From positions 124,001 through 188,000 of the forward strand of contig NZ_CAJNAT010000009.1 in NCBI RefSeq assembly GCF_905220705.1: a stretch of 64,000 nt of DNA, written 5' to 3'. A program made the position numbers and the translations under genes. This document shows, piece after piece, positions 34,997 through 43,773 of this stretch. Origin of the DNA: Paraburkholderia domus. Its GTDB lineage: Bacteria; Pseudomonadota; Gammaproteobacteria; Burkholderiales; Burkholderiaceae. Within the stretch, counting starts at the first letter, position 1. The number at the start of each line of letters is the position of its first letter. The notes beneath the pieces are model-generated. The model worked only from the letters and a program-made list of their open reading frames with translations. It searched no databases and was not told where the DNA came from.

Positions 34997-35779
34997 GTGC
35001 TGCTCAAGGACAAGGTCGTGATCGTTACCGGTGGCTCGCGCGGCATCGGTCGTGCGATAGCGGTTGCGTGCGCAACCGAAGGCGCGGATGTGGCGATCAA
35101 CTACTGGGGTGATAACGACGCATCGTATGGGCGCCGTTCGGCCGTCGCGGAAGTCGTTGGCGAAATCGAAGCGTTGGGGCGGCGCGTCATCGCGATCGAA
35201 GGCAACGTTGCCTTACGCGAAACCGGTCACGAGCTCGTTCGCCACACGGTCGAAGCCTTCGGCAAAGTCGACGTGCTCGCGAGCAATGCCGGCATCTGTC
35301 CGTTTCACGCTTTTCTCGATATGCCGCCTGAAGTATTGGAGTCGACGGTGGCAGTCAATCTGAACGGTGCGTTCTACGTCACGCAAGCTGCCGCGCAGCA
35401 GATGAAAGCGCAGGGCACGGGCGGCGCGATCGTGGCGACGAGCTCGATCAGCGCCCTGGTAGGCGGTGGCATGCAAACGCACTACACGCCGACCAAAGCG
35501 GGCGTGCATTCGCTGATGCAGTCATGCGCGGTGGCATTGGGGCCATACGGCATTCGTTGCAATTCGGTGATGCCCGGCACGATCGCGACCGACCTGAATG
35601 CGGAAGATCTCGCCGACGAAGCCAAAAAAGCCTACTTCGAAAAGCGTATTCCGCTGGGCAGATTGGGCCGCCCGGAGGACGTGGCCGATTGCGTGGTATT
35701 CCTGGCTTCCGACCGCGCGCGTTATGTAACCGGCGCCGCGCTGCTGGTAGACGGCGGCCTGTTCGTCAACTTGCAGTAG
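34997..35779 (+). CDS. L-rhamnose 1-dehydrogenase (NAD(P)+)
   Basis: A 260-residue SDR enzyme. Key features: TGGSRGIG cofactor loop, SNAGICPFHAFLDMP, SSISALVGGGMQTHYTPTKA (Ser-Tyr-Lys catalytic set), SCAVALGPYGIRCNSVMPGT and the C-terminal TGAALLVDGGLFVNLQ. These segments agree very well with the characterised L-rhamnose 1-dehydrogenase of Azotobacter vinelandii as I remember it. The enzyme oxidises L-rhamnose to L-rhamnono-lactone in the cytosol. Start is a GTG at 34997 after AGGAG. It is downstream of rhmD in the same operon and ends 15 bases from the convergent LysR gene. Confidence 0.9.
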   Translation: MLLKDKVVIVTGGSRGIGRAIAVACATEGADVAINYWGDNDASYGRRSAVAEVVGEIEALGRRVIAIEGNVALRETGHELVRHTVEAFGKVDVLASNAGICPFHAFLDMPPEVLESTVAVNLNGAFYVTQAAAQQMKAQGTGGAIVATSSISALVGGGMQTHYTPTKAGVHSLMQSCAVALGPYGIRCNSVMPGTIATDLNAEDLADEAKKAYFEKRIPLGRLGRPEDVADCVVFLASDRARYVTGAALLVDGGLFVNLQ

Positions 35780-35794
35780 CGCGCGATGCCGGCG

Positions 35795-36793
35795 TCAATG
35801 AACCGGTGCGGATACGATCACAGGCGTGCTCACTGCGGAGACGGAATCGTCGCGTGCGAGCTTGCGCGAGAAGCCGCGCAGCAAATCGATAAAGCGCAGC
35901 GCCGGTTCAGCGAGGGCTTCTTCCTTGCGCGTGAGAATGCCGAAACCGGCGAGGCTCTTGCCGATTTCGAGCGGCAGCGCGACCAGCAGCTTGCCGCGCA
36001 CATGATCGCGCACGACCGACTCGGGCAGCATGGCCACAGCGTCGTAGTTCTCGAGCAATTGCAGCGTAGCGAAAATCGACGCGCACTCGGTCAGGTTGAC
36101 CGGCGTCGCAAGGCCCGCGCGCGCGAGTTCCTCTTCGAACAGCACGCGCGCCGGACTGGTAACAGGTTGTGCCACCCACGGCCAGTCGATCAGCTCCCGC
36201 AGTGTGATGTGCGAGCGCTGCGCCAGTGGATGCACCGAACGCACGACCAGCAGCAATGTCTCGCGTGCGAGCGGTTCGAAACTGAAATCGTTGTGTTGCA
36301 ACGGACTGGTCAGGCGTCCAAGCGCAAGATCGATTTCGCGGCGATGCAGCAATTGCACGACCTGGTCGCTGGTTTCGCCAAGAATGCGCACGTTCAGCAA
36401 AGGGCTTTCGGTTTTCAGCGCGGCGACGGCCATGGCCAGCAGATCGGGCGCGGCACCCATGATGGCGCCGACGGTCAACTGTCCATGCCCGCCGCGGCGT
36501 TTGACGTCGAGGTCCTCGGCAAAACGGGTCAGCTCGGCGAGCGCGCGCCGCGCATACGCCAGCGTGACCACGCCGAGCGGCGTGGGCGTCATGCCGCGCG
36601 CGTTGCGCTCGAACAGCAGGAAGCCGAACGCTTCCTCGATGTCGCCGAGCATGCGGCTCGCGCTGGGTTGCGCGACGTTGATCGCCTCGGCGGCCTGATG
36701 GAGATTGCGCGCGTCGTCAAGCGCGACGAGCAGTGCGAGATGCTTGAACTTGAGCCGGTTGACGAGTGCGATGGCAGCTGAATGTTGGCTCAT
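35795..36793 (-). CDS. LysR-family regulator, probable control of the rhamnose cluster
   Basis: The 332-residue protein has an N-terminal winged helix (NLHQAAEAINVAQPSASRML) and a periplasmic-binding-like effector domain containing HPLAQRSHITLRELIDWPWV. It resembles the GbpR/CbhR group of LysR regulators of sugar catabolism. It is transcribed divergently from rhaM and convergently to the rhamnose dehydrogenase gene, in the middle of the cluster. It therefore most likely senses rhamnose or an intermediate and controls both arms. Its target sites would lie in the 130-base gap 36794-36924. Confidence 0.85.
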   Translation of the reverse strand: MSQHSAAIALVNRLKFKHLALLVALDDARNLHQAAEAINVAQPSASRMLGDIEEAFGFLLFERNARGMTPTPLGVVTLAYARRALAELTRFAEDLDVKRRGGHGQLTVGAIMGAAPDLLAMAVAALKTESPLLNVRILGETSDQVVQLLHRREIDLALGRLTSPLQHNDFSFEPLARETLLLVVRSVHPLAQRSHITLRELIDWPWVAQPVTSPARVLFEEELARAGLATPVNLTECASIFATLQLLENYDAVAMLPESVVRDHVRGKLLVALPLEIGKSLAGFGILTRKEEALAEPALRFIDLLRGFSRKLARDDSVSAVSTPVIVSAPVH

Positions 36794-36924
36794 GGTTCCG
36801 GTGCGATTCGGTTTGTGGATCGCCCAATCCCAACAACGGATTGAGATGCTATCGACGCAGGAATTATAGTCGTATCAGACGCTTCTCAGCGAAAGCGCCC
36901 GGATACGACGGGAGACAGGCCGCA

Positions 36925-37260
36925 ATGGAAACAATCGCTTTCCGGATGGTGCTCAACCCCGGCATGCGCGAGGAATACGAACGACGTCATGCGCAAATCT
37001 GGCCCGAGCTGGTTGATGCATTGCACAACGCCGGTGTGCGCGACTATCGGATCTTCTTCGATGCGGACTCGCACCACCTTTTCGCCGTTCTGACGCGCAG
37101 CACGAATCACACGATGAACGCGCTGCGGCAACTCGACGTCATGCGCAAATGGTGGGATTACATGGCCGACATCATGCAGACGGCCCCTGACCATACGCCG
37201 TTTCAGCAACCGCTTGAACCGGTCTTTCATCTGAATTCGCTTAGCTCATTTAACCGCTGA
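36925..37260 (+). CDS. rhaM: L-rhamnose mutarotase
   Basis: A 111-residue dimeric alpha/beta-barrel protein matching RhaM: MVLNPGMREEYERRHAQIWPEL contains the active-site His, then the central YRIFFDADSHHLFAVL, and MRKWWDYMADIMQTAPDH contains the conserved WW-x-YM. It interconverts alpha and beta anomers of L-rhamnose for entry into oxidation. Start at 36925 follows GGGAGAC. It is the first gene of the right-hand arm of the cluster and lies immediately before the lactonase. Confidence 0.92.
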   Translation: METIAFRMVLNPGMREEYERRHAQIWPELVDALHNAGVRDYRIFFDADSHHLFAVLTRSTNHTMNALRQLDVMRKWWDYMADIMQTAPDHTPFQQPLEPVFHLNSLSSFNR

Positions 37261-37301
37261 CGTTGCTGACTGTGCTTAGCCCAATGGGCGGAGGGTGTCG
37301 C

Positions 37302-38195
37302 ATGCAGGTTGTCGATTCGCATATCCATCTGTGGGATCTGAAAACGCATCGCTATCCGTGGCTGGAAAACCCGGGCGTGTCGTTCGTGGGTGACGCGCGG
37401 GAGTTGAAGCACGACTATCTGCTCGACGATTTGCTCGGCGAGGCGGGCGATATCGAAGTGCTGAAACTGGTGCACGTCGAAGCGAATCACGATCCCGCCG
37501 ATCCGGTCGAGGAAACCCGTTGGTTGCAGTCGATCGCGGATCGTCCGGCGTCGCGCGGCATGCCCAATGCGATTGTCGCCGCCGTGGATCTGTCCGCGGC
37601 AAACGCACCGGAAATCCTTGAAGCGCACGCGTCGTTCGCCAATACGCGTGGCATCAGGCAGATCCTGAACGTGCACGAGAACAAGCTGTTCGATTACGTT
37701 GGCCGTCATTTCATGCGTGAGCCGCAGTGGCGCGAGCATCTTGCCTTACTGCGCCGTTACGACATGTCGTTCGATCTGCAACTGTATCCGGCGCAGATGG
37801 AAGAGGCGGCTGCGTTGGCTCGCGCGCATGGCGATACGATTTTCATCATCAACCATGCGGGCATGTTCGTGGACCGCAGCAGCGTCGCCGGTTATCGCGC
37901 GTGGCGTGACGGTATGCGCGCGCTCGCGGGATGCAGAAACGTCGCGGTGAAGATCAGCGGACTCGCCATGTTCGATCATCAGTGGACCGTCGAAAGCCTG
38001 CGGCCTTATGTGCTCGAAACGATCGATACGTTCGGCGTCGAACGCGCGATGTTCGCGTCGAACTTTCCGGTCGACCGGTTGTTCGGTTCTTACGTGGATT
38101 TGTGGCGCGCGTACGCGTCGATCGTCGACGGCGCGAGCGTTGCTGAGAAAGAAGCGCTGTTTTGCCGTAACGCGGAGCGCTTTTATCGTATCTGA
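37302..38195 (+). CDS. Amidohydrolase-2 family lactonase (L-rhamnono-lactonase candidate)
   Basis: This 297-residue TIM-barrel hydrolase starts MQVVDSHIHLWDLKTHRYPW, with the D-x-H-x-H metal motif, and has further family points KLVHVEANHDP, IINHAGMF and MFASNFPVDRLFGSY. It belongs to the COG3618 group, which includes L-fucono-lactonase and L-rhamnono-lactonase. Here it would open the lactone from L-rhamnose dehydrogenase to L-rhamnonate, feeding RhmD. ATG at 37302 follows GGAGG. The exact sugar specificity is inferred from the cluster. Confidence 0.85.
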   Translation: MQVVDSHIHLWDLKTHRYPWLENPGVSFVGDARELKHDYLLDDLLGEAGDIEVLKLVHVEANHDPADPVEETRWLQSIADRPASRGMPNAIVAAVDLSAANAPEILEAHASFANTRGIRQILNVHENKLFDYVGRHFMREPQWREHLALLRRYDMSFDLQLYPAQMEEAAALARAHGDTIFIINHAGMFVDRSSVAGYRAWRDGMRALAGCRNVAVKISGLAMFDHQWTVESLRPYVLETIDTFGVERAMFASNFPVDRLFGSYVDLWRAYASIVDGASVAEKEALFCRNAERFYRI

Positions 38196-38237
38196 CACAT
38201 AGCATCTGCCCCATCGCATCTGACCCATCGCATCTGA
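38196..38237 (+). repeat. Three tandem copies of a 14-base repeat
   Basis: CCCATCGCATCTGA occurs twice exactly (38210-38223, 38224-38237), preceded by a degenerate third copy (38196-38209). It fills the gap between the lactonase and the ABC ATPase gene. Probably replication slippage; a role in mRNA processing is conceivable but unsupported. Confidence 0.7.
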
Positions 38238-38273
38238 CGCATTCCCGAAAGCGAAAAAAGAAGGAGACAAGTC

Positions 38274-39803
38274 GTGCAGCCATCCCCATCCGCGGTGCCC
38301 AGGCTCGAACTGCGGCACGCGAGCAAATCATTCGGCCGGGTCCGTGCGTTATCCGACGGCGATCTCGCGTTGTGGCCGGGCGAAGTGCATGCGCTGCTCG
38401 GCGAAAACGGCGCGGGTAAATCGACGGTCGTGAAGATTCTCGCGGGCGTGCATCAGCCGGATACCGGCGAGCTGCTGGTCGACGGCGTGGCGCGCCGCTT
38501 CGCTACGCCTGCTGAAGCGCGTGACGCGGGCCTCGCGGTGATCTATCAGGAGCCGACGCTGTTCTTCGATCTCTCGATCGCGGAGAACATCTTCATGGGG
38601 CGGCAGCCGGTCGACCGGATCGGACGTATTCAGTATGACGCCATGCGTCGCGAGGTGGATGGCTTGCTGGCCTCGCTGGGGGTCGATCTGCGTGCGGATC
38701 AACTGGTGCGTGGTCTGTCGATTGCCGATCAGCAGGTGATCGAAATTGCGAAGGCGTTGTCCTTGAACGCGAACGTGCTGATCATGGACGAACCGACTGC
38801 CGCCTTGTCGCTGCCCGAAGTGGAGCGGCTCTTTGCGATTGTGCGCAAGCTGCGCGAGCGCGATGTGGCGATTCTGTTCATCACGCACCGGCTGGACGAA
38901 GTGTTCACGCTGACGCAACGCGTGACGATCATGCGCGATGGAGCAAAGGTATTCGACGGCCTCACCGCCGATCTCACCACCGAATCCATCGTCGCGAAGA
39001 TGGTGGGCCGTGACCTGGAGACGTTCTATCCGAAAGCAGACCGGCCACCGGGCGAAGTGCGTCTGTCAGTGCGTGGACTCACGCGGGTGGGCGTCTTCAA
39101 GGACATTTCCTTCGACGTCCGCGCCGGCGAGATCGTCGCGCTGGCGGGCCTTGTCGGCGCGGGTCGCAGCGAAGTCGCACGCGCGATCTTCGGCATCGAT
39201 CCGCTCGACTCGGGTGAGATTTCGCTTGGCGGCAAGCGTCTTACCGCAGGCAGTCCGGCCGCAGCGGTGCGTGCGGGCCTCGCGCTAGTACCGGAGGACC
39301 GTCGCCAGCAAGGGTTGGCCCTGGAGTTGAGCATTGCGCGCAATGCCTCGATGACGGTGCTCGGGCGTCTCGTCAAACATGGCCTGATTTCCACCCGCAG
39401 CGAAACGCAACTGGCCAATCAATGGGGCACGCGTTTGCGCCTCAAAGCGGGGGATCCGAATGCGCCGGTGGGCACGCTTTCCGGCGGCAATCAGCAAAAG
39501 GTCGTGCTGGGCAAGTGGCTAGCCACTAACCCGAAGGTCCTGATCATCGACGAACCCACACGCGGCATCGACGTCGGCGCCAAAGCCGAGGTGTATGGCG
39601 CGCTGGCGGAACTGGTGCGCGACGGTATGGCCGTGCTGATGATTTCGAGCGAACTGCCGGAAGTACTCGGCATGGCCGATCGCGTACTGGTCATGCACGA
39701 GGGGCGTATCAGCGCGGATATCGCGCGCGCCGAAGCCAACGAAGAACGCATCATGGGCGCCGCACTCGGCCAGCCGATTCCACCGTTGGGGGCCGCCGCA
39801 TGA
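38274..39803 (+). CDS. Sugar ABC transporter ATP-binding protein (RhaT-type, RbsA family)
   Basis: A 509-residue double ABC protein. The first nucleotide-binding domain has Walker A GENGAGKST, the linker GLSIADQQVIEIAKAL and Walker B VLIMDEPTAA. The second has a degenerate Walker A (GLVGAGRSE), signature LSGGNQQKVVLGKWL and Walker B LIIDEPTRGIDVG. This architecture is typical of carbohydrate importers of the CUT2 class (ribose, rhamnose). The GTG start at 38274 follows AAGGAG. Overlaps the next gene by four bases. With two permeases and a binding protein it forms the probable L-rhamnose importer. Confidence 0.9.
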   Translation: MQPSPSAVPRLELRHASKSFGRVRALSDGDLALWPGEVHALLGENGAGKSTVVKILAGVHQPDTGELLVDGVARRFATPAEARDAGLAVIYQEPTLFFDLSIAENIFMGRQPVDRIGRIQYDAMRREVDGLLASLGVDLRADQLVRGLSIADQQVIEIAKALSLNANVLIMDEPTAALSLPEVERLFAIVRKLRERDVAILFITHRLDEVFTLTQRVTIMRDGAKVFDGLTADLTTESIVAKMVGRDLETFYPKADRPPGEVRLSVRGLTRVGVFKDISFDVRAGEIVALAGLVGAGRSEVARAIFGIDPLDSGEISLGGKRLTAGSPAAAVRAGLALVPEDRRQQGLALELSIARNASMTVLGRLVKHGLISTRSETQLANQWGTRLRLKAGDPNAPVGTLSGGNQQKVVLGKWLATNPKVLIIDEPTRGIDVGAKAEVYGALAELVRDGMAVLMISSELPEVLGMADRVLVMHEGRISADIARAEANEERIMGAALGQPIPPLGAAA

Positions 39804-40858
39804 TGCGCCATTCTTCTACCCACCCCGCGCCGGTTCAGGCGCAGGTCCCCAAGCGCACCGGCAATGCGCCGGGCGGCTTTATCGCAAGCATCGCAAAGAG
39901 CCGCGAAACGACGCTCTTCGTCGTGCTGATTCTGTTGATTGTGGGCACGGGGCTCGCGAAGCCGCAGTTTCTAAACCTGCAGAACCTGCGTGACGTGTTG
40001 CTGAACGTATCGATCATCAGCTTGCTGACAGCCGGCATGACGGTGGTGATCCTGATGCGGCATATCGATCTGTCGGTAGGGTCGACGGTCGGCATTAGCG
40101 CGTATGCGGTCGGGAGTCTCTACGTTGCGTTTCCGCATATGCCGGTGATCGTCGCGTTGCTGGCCGGACTTGCGATCGGGCTGGTGGCGGGCGCTATCAA
40201 TGCGTTGCTGGTTGCCGTGGGGCGTGTGCCGTCGCTGGTGGCGACACTCTCCACGCTCTACATTTTCCGCGGTGCGGACTATGCGTGGGTACACGGCGGG
40301 CAGATCAACGCGACCAGTTTGCCCGATGCGTTTTCCCGTCTCGCTACCGGCACGTTCTTCGGCATACCGACGCTCGCGCTGATCGCGATCGTCGTGCTGG
40401 CCGGTCTGGCTGTCTATCTGAAGCAGTTTCGCGGTGGACGCGAGCACTACGCGATCGGCTCGAATCCGGAAGCGGCGCGGCTGGCGGGCGTGAACGTCGA
40501 ACGTCGCGTCATGGCGGGCTTTCTGCTGTCCGGTGCGATTGCCGGTTTTGCGGGCGCGTTGTGGCTGGCGCGCTTCGGCACGGTCGATGCAAGCACCGCA
40601 AAGGGCATCGAACTGCAGGTCGTTGCCGCCGCCGTGGTGGGCAGCGTCGCGATCACCGGCGGTGTGGGCACCATTCTCGGCGCCACGCTCGGCGCGCTCG
40701 TGCTAGGTGTGATCAGCATCGCGCTCGTCGTGCTGCACGTCTCGCCATTCTGGGAGCAGGCGATCCAGGGCGCGCTGATCGTCGCAGCGATTACCGCCGA
40801 CACCTTGCTGGCCCGTTCTGTCGCCAAACGCATGATGAGGAAACGCGATCATGGCTAA
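39800..40858 (+). CDS. Sugar ABC transporter permease 1 (RhaP-type)
   Basis: A 352-residue inner-membrane permease of the RbsC/AraH family with about ten helices. Diagnostic segments are MTVVILMRHIDLSVGSTVGI in the N-terminal half and AIGSNPEAARLAGVNVERR, the EAA-like loop that docks with the ATPase. The ATG at 39800 overlaps the ATPase stop (ATGA). The C-terminus overlaps the second permease gene by eight bases. It forms a heterodimeric channel with permease 2. Confidence 0.88.
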   Translation: MMRHSSTHPAPVQAQVPKRTGNAPGGFIASIAKSRETTLFVVLILLIVGTGLAKPQFLNLQNLRDVLLNVSIISLLTAGMTVVILMRHIDLSVGSTVGISAYAVGSLYVAFPHMPVIVALLAGLAIGLVAGAINALLVAVGRVPSLVATLSTLYIFRGADYAWVHGGQINATSLPDAFSRLATGTFFGIPTLALIAIVVLAGLAVYLKQFRGGREHYAIGSNPEAARLAGVNVERRVMAGFLLSGAIAGFAGALWLARFGTVDASTAKGIELQVVAAAVVGSVAITGGVGTILGATLGALVLGVISIALVVLHVSPFWEQAIQGALIVAAITADTLLARSVAKRMMRKRDHG

Positions 40859-41867
40859 ACCCGATTCCGCGCTGCTCACGCGCAAACGCGAAACGCCTTT
40901 GCAATGGGAAGTGTTGCTGGTCGTCGTGCTGGCCCTGTCGCTCGCACTCGGGCGATTGCTGTCACCTGTCTTTCTCACCGGTGCGAACGTCAGCAACATC
41001 CTCGCCGATCTGACCGAGATCGCGTTGATGGCGCTGCCCATGACCCTGATTATCGTCGCCGCGGAAATCGATCTTTCGGTGGCATCGGTGTTGGGCGCGT
41101 CCAGTGCGTTGATGGGGGTGCTGTGGCACATGGGCTTGCCGATGCCGGTTGTCATCGTGCTGGTATTGATTGCCGGCGCGCTGGCGGGCCTGCTGAACGG
41201 CCTCGTGATCGTGAAGCCGAATCTGCCTTCGCTCGCGGTCACTATCGGCACGCTGGCACTGTTTCGCGGCCTGGCGTACGTGCTGCTCGGCGACCAGGCG
41301 GTCGCGGATTTTCCGGCGGCTTATACGGCGTTCGGCATGGACACGGTCGGCTCGACCTTTATTCCGTTGCCCTTTGCGATCGTGATCGTCGGCGCGGTGC
41401 TGTTTACCGTGCTGCTGCAATCCACGGCGTTCGGCCGCAGCCTCTACGCAATCGGTGCAAATCCGACCGCAGCGGCTTTCTCCGGTATCGAGGTGGCGAA
41501 AATCAGGTTGCGTCTGTTCGTGCTGTCCGGCGCGATGAGCGCGCTGGCGGGTGTCGTCTATACGCTGCGGTTCACCAGTGCACGCGGCGACAACGGCGAA
41601 GGTTTCGAATTGTCGGTGATCGCGGCGGTGCTGTTCGGCGGTGTGAGTATTTTTGGCGGACGCGGCTCGATGTTCGGCGTCCTGCTGTCGCTGCTAATTA
41701 TCGGCGTGCTGAAAAACGCGCTGACGCTCGATGATGTATCGAGCGAAACGTTGACGATCGTCACCGGCGTGCTGCTGCTCGCATCGGTGCTGATTCCCAA
41801 TCTGGTTGCCCGCTGGCGCGCTGCGCGTGACCGGCGGTTCATCGCGAAGTCCGCTTCATCTTTATAA
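40851..41867 (+). CDS. Sugar ABC transporter permease 2 (RhaQ-type)
   Basis: A 338-residue RbsC-type permease. LPMTLIIVAAEIDLSVASVL and YAIGANPTAAAFSGIEVAKI correspond to the conserved helix 2-3 and coupling-loop regions. It resembles but is clearly distinct from permease 1, as in the RhaSTPQ system of Rhizobium, where two different permeases are used. Start overlaps permease 1. It is followed by about 95 bases and then the substrate-binding protein gene. Confidence 0.88.
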   Translation: MAKPDSALLTRKRETPLQWEVLLVVVLALSLALGRLLSPVFLTGANVSNILADLTEIALMALPMTLIIVAAEIDLSVASVLGASSALMGVLWHMGLPMPVVIVLVLIAGALAGLLNGLVIVKPNLPSLAVTIGTLALFRGLAYVLLGDQAVADFPAAYTAFGMDTVGSTFIPLPFAIVIVGAVLFTVLLQSTAFGRSLYAIGANPTAAAFSGIEVAKIRLRLFVLSGAMSALAGVVYTLRFTSARGDNGEGFELSVIAAVLFGGVSIFGGRGSMFGVLLSLLIIGVLKNALTLDDVSSETLTIVTGVLLLASVLIPNLVARWRAARDRRFIAKSASSL

Positions 41868-41961
41868 CGTCCTCTTAAAACCGGCTCCAAAAGAAATACT
41901 TAATACCAAATACCGACAACCCGGACAGCCTTTCGTCCAACAACAAAGCAGGAGACGCCTC

Positions 41962-42969
41962 ATGTTCAATCCCCTACGTCACACCGGCAAGACTGCGCTG
42001 TGCATTGCTCTGGTTGCGATCAGTTGTGCCGCGTCCGCGGCGGGCCTGAAAAGCGGTCTGAAGATTGCCTTCGTGCCGAAGCAGATCAACAACCCCTATG
42101 AAGTGATTGCCGACGACGGCGGCATGGCCGCGATCAAGGAATTCAACGGCGTGGGCAAGGTAGTGGGGCCGTCGGATGCGGGCGCCTCGTCGCAAGTGCA
42201 ATACATCAACACGTTGATTACGCAGCGCCAGGACGCGATCGTGATCGCGGCGAACGACGCGAACGCGGTCGTGCCATATTTGAAGAAAGCGATGTCGCAA
42301 GGCATCAAGGTCGTGACCTTCGACTCGGACACCGCGCCTGAAGGACGTCAATTGTTCGTGAATCAGGCGAATGCGGAAGGCATCGGCCGAGGTCAGATTC
42401 AACTGGTGGCGAAGCTGATGGGCGGGGAGGGCGAGTTCGCGGTGCTGTCGGCTACGCCTAACGCGACCAATCAGAATACGTGGATCAAGTGGATGCAGGA
42501 GGAGTTGAAGAAGCCCGAGTACTCGAAGATCAAGCTCGTGAAGATCGCATACGGCAACGATGACGACCAGAAGTCGTTCGTCGAAACGCAAGGTTTGCTG
42601 CAGGCGTATCCGAATCTGAAGGCGATCGTTGCGCCGACCACGGTGGGCATTGCAGCGGCGGCGCGTTATATCTCGTCATCGTCGAGCAAGGGTAAGGTGC
42701 AGGTGACCGGCTTGGGCACACCGAACCAGATGCGTGCGTTCGTGAAGAACGGGACGGTGAAGGCGTTCCAGCTTTGGGACCCGAATCAGCTTGGATACCT
42801 CGCGGCTTATGCGGCAGCGGCGCTGGCCTCGGGAACGATCAGCGGCAAGGAGGGCGAATCGTTTGACGCCGGCAAGCTCGGTAAGCGCACGATCGGGCCG
42901 CAAGGCGAAATCATTCTCGGACCGCCGACCACGTTCGATGCGAGCAATATCGACAACTTCAACTTCTAA
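41962..42969 (+). CDS. rhaS: Rhamnose ABC transporter substrate-binding protein (RhaS-type)
   Basis: The 335-residue protein has a Sec signal peptide (TALCIALVAISCAASA) and a periplasmic-binding type I fold. IAFVPKQINNPYEVIADDGG, AGASSQVQYINTLITQRQDA and VTFDSDTAPEGRQLFVNQAN are typical of the RhaS group of rhamnose-binding proteins. AGGAGAC precedes the ATG at 41962. It is the last gene of the ABC operon. The symbol follows the Rhizobium RhaS importer component and is not the E. coli RhaS regulator. Substrate is assigned by family style plus the dedicated rhamnose enzymes next to it. Confidence 0.88.
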   Translation: MFNPLRHTGKTALCIALVAISCAASAAGLKSGLKIAFVPKQINNPYEVIADDGGMAAIKEFNGVGKVVGPSDAGASSQVQYINTLITQRQDAIVIAANDANAVVPYLKKAMSQGIKVVTFDSDTAPEGRQLFVNQANAEGIGRGQIQLVAKLMGGEGEFAVLSATPNATNQNTWIKWMQEELKKPEYSKIKLVKIAYGNDDDQKSFVETQGLLQAYPNLKAIVAPTTVGIAAAARYISSSSSKGKVQVTGLGTPNQMRAFVKNGTVKAFQLWDPNQLGYLAAYAAAALASGTISGKEGESFDAGKLGKRTIGPQGEIILGPPTTFDASNIDNFNF

Positions 42970-43327
42970 CCAGCGAGCGGGGCGCCGCTGCGCCGGGCGC
43001 CGTCGCGCAAGGTGCGCGGCGTCAGGCAATTTGCGGCCACCGTACTCAACCTGGCACTCTGTTTGGTACGGGATATGCGTGCCGGACGATCGAGCCGGAA
43101 GCCGCTGCGGATGTACGCAGGAGGCTTCTGCGCCAACTTTAAGACCTATACTTTGAATCGGTGAATCGCCCGTGGGCGTAGTGGGTCCGAACTGCTATCT
43201 TGGGTGATAGCAGTTCGAACAGCGAGTAATCATTACCGGACTTTGATGGTTTCGGTTTTCGGCGAGGGCGACGGCGAGCAGTCAGAACGGATGCCGTACA
43301 CGGAGACTAATCCCTGCTTAGAGGTGC
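42970..43327. other. Intergenic region after the rhamnose operon
   Basis: About 360 bases without a supported gene. It contains the inverted repeat at 43188-43217 and GC-rich imperfect hairpins just after rhaS (around 42976-43005) without a T-tract. No promoter is certain. Confidence 0.4.
43188..43217. repeat. Perfect 12-base inverted repeat
   Basis: CGAACTGCTATC and GATAGCAGTTCG are exact reverse complements separated by six bases. There is no T-run, so it is not a standard terminator. It lies 110 bases upstream of the host-attachment-type gene and could be an operator or a stable RNA hairpin. Confidence 0.75.
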
Positions 43328-43687
43328 ATGATGATCGGAATGACGTGGCTTGTTGTGGCTGACGGAGGTCGCGCGCGTTTTTTCCAGACGCCAGGACTGA
43401 CGATCGACTTGCATGAGAAAGAATCTCTCATCAACACCGAGTATACGGGCACGATGCTCACGGAAAAGGACCGCGAGAAATTCGCAAAGCGCGTTGCCGA
43501 ATATCTGGAGGCCGGCCGGCTCCATCAACTCTACAATCGTCTGAGACTCGCCATCGAGCCAAAATTTCTCGGCATGGTCAAAGCCGATCTCAGCGAGGAA
43601 ACCCGCCGAATGATATTCGAGCAAGTGAGCGAGGATCTGTCGACGCTCAATACCCGGGAAATTGAGGCACGCCTGCGGCGACACTGA
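43328..43687 (+). CDS. Host-attachment-type family protein, shortened
   Basis: The 119-residue product begins TWLVVADGGRARFFQTPGLT and ends with the helical SEDLSTLNTREIEARLRRH region, both typical of proteins annotated 'required for attachment to host cells'. Usual family members have around 145 residues. Here the variable His/Gly-rich loop between LINTE and TEKDREKFAKRVAEYLEA is almost absent, so about 20-25 residues appear deleted in frame. The protein may still fold. The start at 43328 follows AGAGGTG; a start four codons later (MTWLVV) is possible. Cellular role is not established. Confidence 0.7.
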   Translation: MMIGMTWLVVADGGRARFFQTPGLTIDLHEKESLINTEYTGTMLTEKDREKFAKRVAEYLEAGRLHQLYNRLRLAIEPKFLGMVKADLSEETRRMIFEQVSEDLSTLNTREIEARLRRH

Positions 43688-43773
43688 TCAGCTGTCTTTG
43701 GTGTCATATAGCATTCACATAGAGTGAATTCGGCCTTGCCGCGGATCGTGACCTGGCAGGGCCTGTGCGCTAC

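Noticed and set aside
35786..36781. A 331-codon open frame antisense to the LysR gene
   Set aside because: Composition (Arg/Gln/His-rich) and lack of any domain show it is a shadow of the LysR coding sequence.
40285..41734. Two long plus-strand frames overlapping the sugar permeases in another phase
   Set aside because: They are Arg/Cys-rich translations of permease DNA out of frame; the permease frames have conserved membrane motifs.
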